DNA of 64,000 nt from Paenibacillus montaniterrae (GTDB taxonomy: Bacteria > Bacillota > Bacilli > Paenibacillales > Paenibacillaceae): NCBI RefSeq assembly GCF_018403185.1, contig NZ_BOSE01000009.1, forward strand, positions 1-64,000. Direction: 5' to 3'. A model generated the notes under the pieces. The model was not told the DNA's origin. It saw only the letters and a list, made by a program, of their open reading frames with translations, and ran no database searches. Shown in pieces: positions 32,818 through 41,758 of this stretch. Position 1 is the stretch's first letter. Each line of letters begins with the position of its first letter. A program made the translations under genes and the position numbers.

Positions 32818-35172
32818 TTACTTTAACTCTGGAAACAAATCAACCTGTTCGACCAGGATTTGCTCGTTCGACTGCGTGCCTTCCAAGTGAAGATTAACCG
32901 TTACATTTGTAACGCCGTTATGCGTCAGAGTAAAGGGAAGCTTGATCAAGCCGCTGGAGTCAAACTCCTTCACAAGCGATCCGCCTGACAGGTAGCTTGA
33001 CTTAAGCTCAATTTTCCCTGCAATCGCCTGGCCTTGCAGGCCGCGAACTTTAAGCTCTACTACATAGCTGCCAGCTAAGAGATCAAATGCATTTTGCTTC
33101 AATGTTACAGTGTCTGAAGCGTTTAATGAAATTTGCATCCCCTCTTCAACAATAGTGTAAGCCTGTTCCTTCTGTGAAGATATAATCTGCCATTCCTCAA
33201 TTCCTCGATCGAAACGAGGATTCATTATTCGATTTGCACCGCGGCTTGTTGCTTCTTGGAAATAGTAATAGACGACTTTTGGTGATCGCGCAGCCCAGTC
33301 AACCATGCCCATTCCCGAAAGTCTTTGCGGGTCTCTGCTAGTGTATTCCATTTTGCTGCGGTAATCCTTTAAGTTCCAGAAGGTGTAGCCTGCGGTAAAT
33401 GGATAAGATACCGTTACGTCCCAATGTGCTGCAAAGTTGCCTGCCTGCCACTGTTCTCTGGCACGATCGCCCAGGCTTGACCATGTTCCGTTCTCTGATA
33501 GAATAATAGGCTTGCTAGGGTAGCGTTCATGAATTTCCAGCAATTTTTCTCTATATTGCTCCGCGCCATAATCTGCGGCTTCTCCACCGTGAAAGCCATA
33601 GTACTGATTAAATCCAATAATATCTGCTGCTGACATAGACATATCAACCGGGTGATGCTGCGTATTCGATGCATAAGTAACGGGTCTCTTTTTAGGATCA
33701 ACGGATCTCACAGCATCTCTCATATCATTAAACCATGCCAAATGCGTCGTATTGTTTGGGGTGTTTTCATTCGCTACACTCCAAATGATGACAGAGGGAT
33801 GATTCACCTGATTCCATGCCATAGCTATCGCTTTTTCGCGCGATAAGCCCTTTTCGTACAATTGATGGGCAATCGCCTTTTCACTAAGCCAGTAGTTTTC
33901 AATTTCATCCATAACATACATTCCAATTTGGTCAGCATACTCATACGCGTATGGATGACGATTGTAGTGAGCATTACGGATAAGATTGGCGTTTGCATTT
34001 TTAGCGACATCTATCTCTGCACGATATTCCTCAGGCGACATCGATCGGCCGGATTCTTTGTTCTCATCGTGCCAGTTCGTTGCCTTAAACCATTCTGGAG
34101 ACCCATTAACTAGCACTTTTGCATCTCCAACCTCCACGTCTATTGCACCATACTGCGTAGTTAGCGAATCACCATTCTTAATTTCAGCTTTTAATTGATA
34201 CAGCTTTGGCGACTCTGTTGACCAAGCCTCAATTGCAGGTGTATCAAATTCGAAGGTTACGACTTTTACTTCGTCTGCCTTCATCGTTACGTTTTTGGTT
34301 TGAGCTGCAACATTTTCAACGCCTGGCTGAACCTGAAGGCTGAGGTCAGCTGCTTCTTTACCGTAGTTTAGTAGTACAACATAGGCATTTACGCGCTCCT
34401 TTAAAGGTGAAGCGTCGATGATGACTTTAGAGATTGTCTGTGGTGCTGTAGCCTCCAAGTAGATATCTCGAGTAATACCGGAATAATCCCACCAGTCAAA
34501 TCCGCCAGCTGGCAGCGCTCCATCATCATTTTGATCGTGTGGTGGTCTAATAATTTGAACAGCGATTACATTATCTTCACCATAGTTCAAGTAAGGCGAA
34601 ACATTGAATGAGAAAGAGGTCGCACTGCCTTCATTTTCTCCAACCTTTGTTCCGTTAATATAAATAGCGGAATGATAGCCCATTCCTAAAGCGTTTAACT
34701 TAACAAACTTAGCTTCCCAGTCCTGTTCGACCTTGAAGGTTTTGCGGAACCAAAATGCTCCAAATGAATACTGGTATTTCCCATTGTCATAGGCGAGATC
34801 AAGGCTTGCTGGAACCTTCTGCACAGACCATGCGGAATCATTATACGCTTTATCGCTGCAAGCAAGGTCAGCGTCTGTACAACTGATTTCATCCTCATGG
34901 CCGAATCGCCATTCTCCGTTCAGTGAAATATATTGTCTGCTTTCCTCGTTCATTTTCCAAGTAGAAAATTCAGGGATGGGGAATCCATTATCATATGCAA
35001 CCTGGACACCATCATGCTCAATTAAATGCACAGTAGTATTTTCTACTAGCAACCGAGTATCACTAGTGATGATCATGTTTTTCTCCTTCAAATTCATAAT
35101 TAACGTAACAAGACAGATGAAAAATAAGATCGCGGATATGGCAATCAGTAACATCTTTTTTTGACTTGTCAT
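32818..35172 (-). CDS. Membrane-anchored GH2 glycoside hydrolase
   Basis: A 784-residue glycosidase of the beta-galactosidase/beta-glucuronidase clan. An uncleaved-looking N-terminal segment (MLLIAISAILFFICLVTLIM) suggests a signal anchor with the enzyme outside the cell. Then come the sugar-binding domain (WRFGHEDE, FGAFWFRKTF, GGFDWWDYSGITRDIYLE), an immunoglobulin-like domain, the TIM barrel (ANLIRNAHYNRHPYAYEYADQIG) with general acid E467 in SVANEN and nucleophile near E560 in ILSENGTW, and a C-terminal beta domain. GGAGGG before the ATG at 35172 fixes the start; the frame opens 17 codons earlier. It is divergent from the transporter locus and shares its operator region. Confidence 0.9.
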   Translation of the reverse strand: MTSQKKMLLIAISAILFFICLVTLIMNLKEKNMIITSDTRLLVENTTVHLIEHDGVQVAYDNGFPIPEFSTWKMNEESRQYISLNGEWRFGHEDEISCTDADLACSDKAYNDSAWSVQKVPASLDLAYDNGKYQYSFGAFWFRKTFKVEQDWEAKFVKLNALGMGYHSAIYINGTKVGENEGSATSFSFNVSPYLNYGEDNVIAVQIIRPPHDQNDDGALPAGGFDWWDYSGITRDIYLEATAPQTISKVIIDASPLKERVNAYVVLLNYGKEAADLSLQVQPGVENVAAQTKNVTMKADEVKVVTFEFDTPAIEAWSTESPKLYQLKAEIKNGDSLTTQYGAIDVEVGDAKVLVNGSPEWFKATNWHDENKESGRSMSPEEYRAEIDVAKNANANLIRNAHYNRHPYAYEYADQIGMYVMDEIENYWLSEKAIAHQLYEKGLSREKAIAMAWNQVNHPSVIIWSVANENTPNNTTHLAWFNDMRDAVRSVDPKKRPVTYASNTQHHPVDMSMSAADIIGFNQYYGFHGGEAADYGAEQYREKLLEIHERYPSKPIILSENGTWSSLGDRAREQWQAGNFAAHWDVTVSYPFTAGYTFWNLKDYRSKMEYTSRDPQRLSGMGMVDWAARSPKVVYYYFQEATSRGANRIMNPRFDRGIEEWQIISSQKEQAYTIVEEGMQISLNASDTVTLKQNAFDLLAGSYVVELKVRGLQGQAIAGKIELKSSYLSGGSLVKEFDSSGLIKLPFTLTHNGVTNVTVNLHLEGTQSNEQILVEQVDLFPELK

Positions 35173-35204
35173 TCTATACCCTCCAGTTAAGACATAACGC
35201 CTCG

Positions 35205-35226
35205 TTAATGAAACCCGTTTCATTAA
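35205..35226. promoter_or_regulatory. LacI-type operator upstream of the GH2 gene
   Basis: The 10-bp arms TTAATGAAAC and GTTTCATTAA flank a central CC. The core TGAAACCCGTTTCA also matches the cre consensus at 13 of 14 positions, so either the local LacI regulator (52515-53543) or CcpA could bind. It overlaps the region just upstream of the GH2 ribosome site. Confidence 0.65.
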
Positions 35227-35269
35227 CGGTCAGCTTGATCCCGAAAAACGATCAATCAAGAGGAGAACA

Positions 35270-35338
35270 ATGCTAAAAGAACAACACAAGAGAGAACAAC
35301 GCAAGAGAGAACAACACAAGAGAAGAATTGAAGAATGA
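35270..35338 (+). CDS. Possible 22-residue charged minicistron
   Basis: ATG 35270 follows AGGAG by four bases and reads MLKEQHKREQRKR, then a third EQHKR and RRIEE before TGA. The repeated pentapeptide EQ(H/R)KR reflects three 15-bp direct repeats of GAACAACACAAGAGA at 35279-35323. It lies in the leader region of the transporter operon, upstream of its probable promoter, and could be a chance frame over a DNA repeat. Confidence 0.3.
   Translation: MLKEQHKREQRKREQHKRRIEE
35279..35323. repeat. Three 15-bp tandem repeats
   Basis: GAACAACACAAGAGA occurs at 35279, 35294 (one change, ACGC) and 35309 without gaps. It lies in the divergent intergenic region between the GH2 gene and the binding-protein operon. 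Confidence 0.85.
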
Positions 35339-35517
35339 ACGATACAAGAGAAGAACATTTTGTCGGTAATAATAATAGATCATATGATTAAAGCGGTTAC
35401 AGTTCACCATTATAAGGAGTTAACCATTAAAAAACAACAACGATTTTTCTATTTTTAGAAATTCATAGCTCTCCGAGCCACACGATTAACAAGCGGAATA
35501 TTTTTAATTTTTTTTTA

Positions 35518-35547
35518 TTGACAATACAAAGTGTGAGGAGCTAAAAT
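35518..35547 (+). promoter_or_regulatory. Probable promoter of the transporter operon
   Basis: TTGACA (35518-35523) and TAAAAT (35542-35547) are 18 bp apart. The operator pair at 35592-35625 lies about 40 bp downstream of the expected start, so a bound repressor would act as a roadblock. A cre-like TTAAAGCGCTTACT (12 of 14) lies at 35721-35734. Confidence 0.6.
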
Positions 35548-35591
35548 GTCATCAAACAAGAGATGAATTTTTTACCTATTTTTTTTGAAAG

Positions 35592-35625
35592 TAATGAAAC
35601 CCTTTTCATAAAACGGGTTACATTA
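35592..35625. promoter_or_regulatory. Two adjacent LacI-type operators
   Basis: TAATGAAACCCTTTTCATAA (35592-35611) repeats the operator seen at 35205 with one central change, and the following AAACGGGTTACATTA keeps a half-site in the opposite orientation. Sites on both sides of the divergent region suggest common control of the GH2 gene and the transporter operon. Confidence 0.6.
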
Positions 35626-35787
35626 CATGTTTTCTCACAAGGATCATATGATTAAGGATATGAAAATGGGAACCGACAGGCAGGTGATCAGAGCTTTTTT
35701 GAATGAACGATGCTTGGAAATTAAAGCGCTTACTTTTTGTTTTGGCCGAAAGGAATTCTAATTTACGAAAACAGGGGGATGCAAAGT

Positions 35788-37854
35788 ATGGTAACTAGAT
35801 CAAAAAAAGCTTTAATTGTGTTAATGACGATGGTTTTAACTGTTTTATTGCTTAGTGCTTGTACAAAATCTGAGAATACTCCGAAACCAACCAATAGCAA
35901 TACGGAGAACACAGAGCAAACGAACAACAATGAGACGCCGAGCGGCGAGCCGACAGTCATCGTTTTCGGTACGCACTGGCAGCCTGGGGATGACCCGAAC
36001 TGGACCGATCCGGTTACTGGTGAGCCAGGCATGCCTCCAGATCAGCTTGCAGCCAGAAAAGCAGCTGAAGAAGCTGTACTTAACGAATTAAACGTAAAAA
36101 TAGAGTGGAAGCAATATCCTGAGGATATTCGTGAATCATTGTTAAAATCCGTGCTAGCGAACGATCCAATCGTTGATATTGCTTTACTTTGGGGCGGCTC
36201 CCAAGGCACATTGCTAGGACAAAACATCTTCCAGCCGCTTGATCAATATAAGGACATTTTTGCTGATCCGGATGACCAATGGATGTTTGGTAACCAAATG
36301 TTCGGTGGCACTTACTTCTTGAACTACATTCTTGAATTCGTACCGCACTGGCCGCTTGTTTACAATATTGACTATTTAGATCAGGTTGATGCTTTGAAAG
36401 AAAACGGTCAGACCGTCTATCCTCATGACCTTTGGAAAAAAGGTGAGTGGACGTGGTCAAAATTTGAAGACTACTTAACGAAAATTAATGAGTACTATGC
36501 TAACAAAATGTCTCCGGTTAGAACGGATGTACCGATCAAAGCATTCCAAACAGACTACCGACAAACAGCCTATCAAGCGATCCATTCTAATGGCGGCGCT
36601 GTTTACGGAGCGAATGGCCTGGCAGCTGATTCAGCAGAAACAAAACAAGCGATTGAGTACATTGATCGCCTGATGAATAAAAATCTAATGTTTACAGCCA
36701 GATACAATGATAGTGAGCCTTCTCCAGGCTGGACATGGAATGCTAATGACTTTGGCAATGGTGAAACCGTATTCACGAATATGGTTCCTTGGCTGGCAGC
36801 TGGTGCTGGTCAAACATTAGCAGGGCGTGGTGAATCTATGGGAGTTGTACCATTCCCTAGACCAGATCATTTGTCTGCGGACGATGCGAAGTACCAGCAG
36901 CTCGTTGCTCCTGGTAACCAAATGGCTGTCTTAAAAGGTATCGACGAAGAACGTACAAAGCTTGCACTTGAAGCATACAAAATCTATTGGTCAACCTCAT
37001 ATAAAACATTGGCTAACAGTGATAAGGCGCTTGATTATCTAACTACTCAAGCCAAAACTGCAGCACTTAACTTCGGCTTGGACGTAACCAATGAAACATA
37101 CGGTGAAGCGGTAATGGAAGCATTCCTTGGCTTGTCGAAAGATCCTGTTCCTAATGAGTTTGCGACCATTCTTTCCTGGGGCCCAATGTGGGAAGAGCAA
37201 ATTATGGGGAGCTCCATCTATGGCTTGAACGGCACTCCTAAATATGCGGCTGCAATTGATGCGAATAAAAACCGTATTCTTGACGCTATGAGCTCGACTG
37301 AAAATGCTTTGAGTGCGAGTGAGCCGGTAGACAATATGCCGCCATTCTTTACAGAAACCGGAACTCCGATTGCTATTGCAGCAGGAACGGATCCAGCAAC
37401 TGTGAATTGGAATGAATTTGTAACAGCGGCAGACGGTGTTGATGGCGATATTCCATTTGACAAGGTTGTTGTAGATACGAGTGCAATTGACTTTTCTGCT
37501 ATCGCAAAATATGAAGGCGGCTTAGTTTTAAGCGCTAAGGATGCGGCTGGCAATGAAGGCAGCAGCAAGTATTCTGTCGTCATTTACGATCCGAATAACA
37601 CAACTGCACCTACCATTACTGCTAAAGCAGAGTATCGTGCGATTAAAGTAGAGGAAGATGTTTCTGCCATTAACTGGAAGGATGATTTTATTGAAACTGC
37701 TGTTGATAAAGACGGTTTTGATGTAAAAGCGAATCTAACTGCTGACGTTAGCGAACTGGATGCGACGACTCCAGGTGAATACGATGTTGCGATTACAGTA
37801 ACAGACTTTGCTGGAAATACATCGAATTTGACGCTAAAGGTTAAGGTTGAGTAA
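35788..37854 (+). CDS. Solute-binding lipoprotein with Ig-like C-terminal tail
   Basis: A 688-residue lipoprotein. The signal ends in lipobox LLSAC with Cys near residue 25, then a Thr/Asn/Glu-rich spacer, an SBP_bac_1-type domain (about 50-510; TVIVFGTHWQPGDDPNWTDP, WKKGEWTWSKFEDYL), and two tandem beta-sandwich repeats resembling DUF5011/Ig-like domains (about 515-605 and 606-688, each ending AKDAAGNEGSSKYSV or VTDFAGNTSNLTLKV). Ig-like tails are unusual on importer binding proteins and could space the domain through the wall or bind polysaccharide. AGGGGG nine bases before ATG 35788 decides among three in-frame ATGs. First gene of the twin-transporter operon. Confidence 0.88.
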   Translation: MVTRSKKALIVLMTMVLTVLLLSACTKSENTPKPTNSNTENTEQTNNNETPSGEPTVIVFGTHWQPGDDPNWTDPVTGEPGMPPDQLAARKAAEEAVLNELNVKIEWKQYPEDIRESLLKSVLANDPIVDIALLWGGSQGTLLGQNIFQPLDQYKDIFADPDDQWMFGNQMFGGTYFLNYILEFVPHWPLVYNIDYLDQVDALKENGQTVYPHDLWKKGEWTWSKFEDYLTKINEYYANKMSPVRTDVPIKAFQTDYRQTAYQAIHSNGGAVYGANGLAADSAETKQAIEYIDRLMNKNLMFTARYNDSEPSPGWTWNANDFGNGETVFTNMVPWLAAGAGQTLAGRGESMGVVPFPRPDHLSADDAKYQQLVAPGNQMAVLKGIDEERTKLALEAYKIYWSTSYKTLANSDKALDYLTTQAKTAALNFGLDVTNETYGEAVMEAFLGLSKDPVPNEFATILSWGPMWEEQIMGSSIYGLNGTPKYAAAIDANKNRILDAMSSTENALSASEPVDNMPPFFTETGTPIAIAAGTDPATVNWNEFVTAADGVDGDIPFDKVVVDTSAIDFSAIAKYEGGLVLSAKDAAGNEGSSKYSVVIYDPNNTTAPTITAKAEYRAIKVEEDVSAINWKDDFIETAVDKDGFDVKANLTADVSELDATTPGEYDVAITVTDFAGNTSNLTLKVKVE

Positions 37855-37908
37855 TTTCAACAACCCGCACTTATAGCGGCACTTCGTAATTATCACGGAG
37901 GTTAAGGT

Positions 37909-40785
37909 ATGGGCATGAAGAAAAGAACGTTCAGATTCAGTATGGTTTTCATTTTAGTTTTAGCCATGTTCATGCCTGCAGGGCTAGGGTCAGGTAACAC
38001 TGACCCTGCTTTTGCTGTTGGGCTGGAGAGCGAAGGTCATGAATATATTGAGGATTCATATGGCGAGTATCTCTCAGCACAAGGGTATGAAGGAAATATG
38101 GCGTCCTCTGAGGTAAAGGTGGATGTGACAACATTTAAAGCGATCGGTGGCATGGAAGCTGTAGCTAATGGTAACGCGGTTGCTACTGGCGAGCAAGGCG
38201 CGATAGAGTGGTCATTTCAGGTCAAGGAAGCTGGCTTCTATAATATTTCCCTTACGTATATCCCGTTAAAGGGCACAAATTCAAAAATTGAAAGAAGGCT
38301 CCTGATTGATCATGAAAGCTATTTTAAAGGCATGAATCAATTAGTATTTAACCGTGTATGGGACAATAGCAACGGGGAAGAAATTATGGAGCGAAACGGT
38401 AATGAGATTAGACCGTTGGCGGTAGAAAAGCCACAATTGACGACGGTTTATATTGGCGATGCACAAAAAAGAAACCTGGAGCCATACAAATTTTATTTTA
38501 GTGCAGGCACACATACGATTACGCTTGAATCCGTAAAAGAGCCTATGGAAATTCATGAGCTTACGTTAAAGACGGCTCCGGAAGTAAGACCTTATGAAGA
38601 AGTGCTGAGCGAATGGAAGCAAAAGTATGACGTGTATAGCAATGAAAATCTTACCTATCAGGCAGAACGCATTGATGGCAACACACTAGCAATCGAAAAA
38701 TCGTCCGTCGACATTACGATGGCTACTGATTATAGCAATCCTAATACAGAGCCTTATCATCCATACAATATTAAGCTAAACGCCATTGGCGGACCCAATT
38801 GGAGAACACCTGGCGATTATATCGAGTGGAAGATTAATGTGCCAGAGGAAGGCTTGTATCAGCTGTCATTCCGCGGCGTACAGAATACAAACCGCGGCGT
38901 AATGTCCTATCGACAATTACGAATAAATGGTGAGGTTCCATATCGTGAAGCGATGGCTGTTCCGTTCGCGTTTCATTCCGGATTCGTCAATTACATCATT
39001 GGACAGGATGATGAAGAGTATCTTGTTCTGCTGCATGAAGGGGAAAATACGATTTCCTTAGAGGTCGTGCTAGGTGAATTTGCGATGCCTCTATCAGAAG
39101 TAGAAAAAAGTGTGTACGTTCTTAATGATCTTTATCGGAAAACGGTGCAAATTACTGGACTCGTACCAGACCAATATATTGATTATGAGATTACTAAAAA
39201 AATCCCTGATTATGCTGAGCTTTTCCAAGCTGAAAGTGAACGCTTGAAGCTGGTTGTCGATGAACTGGTGAGAATTACCGGTGAAAAAGGCGAAAAAACG
39301 GCAATGGTCGAAAAGATGCAGGTACAGGCAGCAGGAATTGCAGCTAAACCTGACACGGTCATTAAGGAGCTTGGTACGTTAGCGAATAATATATCTTCTT
39401 TAGGTACTTGGATTACCTCCATATCCGAGATGCCTCTTCAGCTCGACAGCTTCACATTGTATGCTCCTGATTCCAAGCTAAAAAAGGCGAAGCCAAATTT
39501 CTTTGTAAGTGCCTATAACAGTGTGGTCCGATTCTTATCTACCTTTTTTGTAGACGAGACGGAGATGTTTGGAGATTCAAGTGAAGATGCCATTACGGTG
39601 TGGGTATCGTCTGGTCGAGATCAGGCTCAAATTATTAAAGATTTGATTGATCAAAAATTTACGCCGCAAAGTAATATTCCAGTCAATTTAATGCTTATTC
39701 CTGAGGACGTTATACTGCCAGCTACTTTAGCGGGGAATGGACCGGATGTGGCGCTGTCGATTCCGCAAGCCATGGTTGTAAACTTTGCTATGCGTAATGC
39801 ATTAACTGATCTTTCAAAGCTGGAGGGCTATAATGCTTTGGCAGACAAGTTTTATGATAGTGCGCTTCGTACGGTAACGTTCCAGGAGGGAGTGTATGCG
39901 CTGCCAGAGCAGCAAACGTTCCTTATGATGTTCTATCGTGACGATATCCTGAAGCAGCTTGAGCTTACACAGCCCAAAACGTGGGACGACGTTGAGCATA
40001 TGATCGCTGTGCTGCATGCCAATAACTATGATTTTTACATCCCTGGTCAGGAGCTGGTTCCTTCCATGGTGTTCCAGTATGGCGGTGATCTATTTAAGGG
40101 TGAAGGCAATGATTACGGGATAGAAAGTGCATTAACGGAAGACAACGCGATGAATGCATTCAGTCGTGTTACACGCTTCTTTACAAGCTATCGACTGCCT
40201 GTTTCTGCCGATTTTCCAAACCGCTTCAGAACGGGTGAGATGCCAGCTGGTATTGCCCAATATACGACCTATAACCAACTAGAGGTATTTGCTCCAGAGA
40301 TTAGAGGTCAATGGTCCTTCTCTCCACTACCTGGTATAGAGCAAGAGGATGGCACAATTAACAATCAGGTCGTATCGAGCACAATTAATACCGTTCTGCT
40401 TGATGACTCTGACAATAAAGAGGCTGCCTGGGAGTTTATGCAATGGTGGCTGGCAACAGATACTCAAACGGAATACGCCAATGCATTAGAAGCAATTATG
40501 GGCTCAGCTGCTCGATATCCAACGGCAAACGTAGAGGTACTCGATCAACTGCCGTGGTCAATCAAGGATGCCGCACAGATTAAAAATCAGTTTGAGGCTA
40601 CTGTAGGTGTGCCAGAGGTGCCTGGCGGATATATGACAACAAGGGCAATTGATTATGCGTTCCGCGGTGTTGTTACGAGTGGTGAAAGTCCACGCGAAGC
40701 CTTATATCTGAACAACAAGCAGATTGATAAGGAGCTTACAAAAAAACGTCAGGAGTTCCATCTATCCTATATCAGCAGTGATTGA
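37909..40785 (+). CDS. Solute-binding protein with two N-terminal carbohydrate-binding-like modules, no lipobox
   Basis: A 958-residue exported protein. The signal peptide ends AFA-VG and there is no cysteine to lipidate, so unlike ordinary Gram-positive binding proteins it is not lipid-anchored by its own sequence. Two CBM6/35-like beta modules follow (about 50-230, and about 235-420 opening with YQAERID), then a helical linker (about 420-530) and a full SBP_bac_1 domain (about 545-930; AITVWVSSGRDQAQIIKDLID, KEAAWEFMQWWLA). GGAGG seven bases before ATG fixes the start. It sits directly before the first permease pair. It may capture polysaccharide through its modules and hand sugar to the channel (inference). 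Confidence 0.85.
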   Translation: MGMKKRTFRFSMVFILVLAMFMPAGLGSGNTDPAFAVGLESEGHEYIEDSYGEYLSAQGYEGNMASSEVKVDVTTFKAIGGMEAVANGNAVATGEQGAIEWSFQVKEAGFYNISLTYIPLKGTNSKIERRLLIDHESYFKGMNQLVFNRVWDNSNGEEIMERNGNEIRPLAVEKPQLTTVYIGDAQKRNLEPYKFYFSAGTHTITLESVKEPMEIHELTLKTAPEVRPYEEVLSEWKQKYDVYSNENLTYQAERIDGNTLAIEKSSVDITMATDYSNPNTEPYHPYNIKLNAIGGPNWRTPGDYIEWKINVPEEGLYQLSFRGVQNTNRGVMSYRQLRINGEVPYREAMAVPFAFHSGFVNYIIGQDDEEYLVLLHEGENTISLEVVLGEFAMPLSEVEKSVYVLNDLYRKTVQITGLVPDQYIDYEITKKIPDYAELFQAESERLKLVVDELVRITGEKGEKTAMVEKMQVQAAGIAAKPDTVIKELGTLANNISSLGTWITSISEMPLQLDSFTLYAPDSKLKKAKPNFFVSAYNSVVRFLSTFFVDETEMFGDSSEDAITVWVSSGRDQAQIIKDLIDQKFTPQSNIPVNLMLIPEDVILPATLAGNGPDVALSIPQAMVVNFAMRNALTDLSKLEGYNALADKFYDSALRTVTFQEGVYALPEQQTFLMMFYRDDILKQLELTQPKTWDDVEHMIAVLHANNYDFYIPGQELVPSMVFQYGGDLFKGEGNDYGIESALTEDNAMNAFSRVTRFFTSYRLPVSADFPNRFRTGEMPAGIAQYTTYNQLEVFAPEIRGQWSFSPLPGIEQEDGTINNQVVSSTINTVLLDDSDNKEAAWEFMQWWLATDTQTEYANALEAIMGSAARYPTANVEVLDQLPWSIKDAAQIKNQFEATVGVPEVPGGYMTTRAIDYAFRGVVTSGESPREALYLNNKQIDKELTKKRQEFHLSYISSD

Positions 40786-40827
40786 AGCACGTCTCGCAAT
40801 CTATGGGAAAAGGAGTAAACAGAGAGT

Positions 40828-41757
40828 ATGCTGACAAATCAAACAATCACGCGAAGAAAAAGCAGAAGGTCGTTTTCGAAGATATGGAAAGAGCATGGGG
40901 CGAAGTATCTATTAATTATGCCGTTTGCGATACTATTCATCGTGTTCACTGTCATTCCGGTACTTGCTTCGATGATCATTAGTTTTACATCCTTCAATAT
41001 GCTTGAAGCTCCTTCATTTGTCGGATTTAGAAATTATATTAATCTCATTGTAAATGACGATGTATTCCTGATCGCCGTAAAAAACACATTATTTTTTGCG
41101 TTGATTACAGGACCAATTAGTTACTTAATGTGTTTTGTATTCTCCTGGCTAATCAATGAGCTTACTCCTAAGGTTCGAGCCATTATGACGTTAGTGTTCT
41201 ATGCACCTTCCATCTCAGGTAATGCCTACTTAATCTGGAAGCTTATCTTTTCTTCCGATATGTATGGTTACGCTAACTCCTGGCTGCTGCGCTTAGGCTT
41301 TATTACGGAACCCATTCTATTCTTTGATAAGAAGGAATACGTGTTTCCAATTCTAATTCTCGTTCAGCTTTGGTTAAGCTTGGGCGTCAGCTTTCTGGCA
41401 TTCGTTGCCGGACTGCAAAACGTAGACAAAACATTGTATGAAGCAGGCAGCATTGATGGAATTAAAAATCGTTGGCAGGAGCTATGGTATATTACGCTGC
41501 CATCGATGAGACCACAGCTTCTATTCGGAGCGGTTATGCAGATTACAGCCTCATTCTCGGTATCTCAATTATCGATTGAGTTAGCTGGATTCCCTTCAGT
41601 CGAATACTCTGGTCATACCATCTTAACGCACCTGCATGACTATGGCTTCATTCGATATGAAATGGGTTACGCTTCTGCGATTGCAACAATCTTATTCTTT
41701 ACGATGCTGTTTACGAACATTATCGTGCAGAAAGCATTAAGAAGGGTAGGTGCGTAA
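40828..41757 (+). CDS. Sugar ABC permease (MalF-type), first pair
   Basis: A 309-residue permease with six predicted helices and the ATPase-docking loop EAGSIDGIKNRWQELWYITLPSMRP. A basic N-terminus (RRKSRRSFSKIWKEHG) precedes helix 1. It follows the binding protein by 42 bp. Confidence 0.92.
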   Translation: MLTNQTITRRKSRRSFSKIWKEHGAKYLLIMPFAILFIVFTVIPVLASMIISFTSFNMLEAPSFVGFRNYINLIVNDDVFLIAVKNTLFFALITGPISYLMCFVFSWLINELTPKVRAIMTLVFYAPSISGNAYLIWKLIFSSDMYGYANSWLLRLGFITEPILFFDKKEYVFPILILVQLWLSLGVSFLAFVAGLQNVDKTLYEAGSIDGIKNRWQELWYITLPSMRPQLLFGAVMQITASFSVSQLSIELAGFPSVEYSGHTILTHLHDYGFIRYEMGYASAIATILFFTMLFTNIIVQKALRRVGA

Positions 41758-41758
41758 T

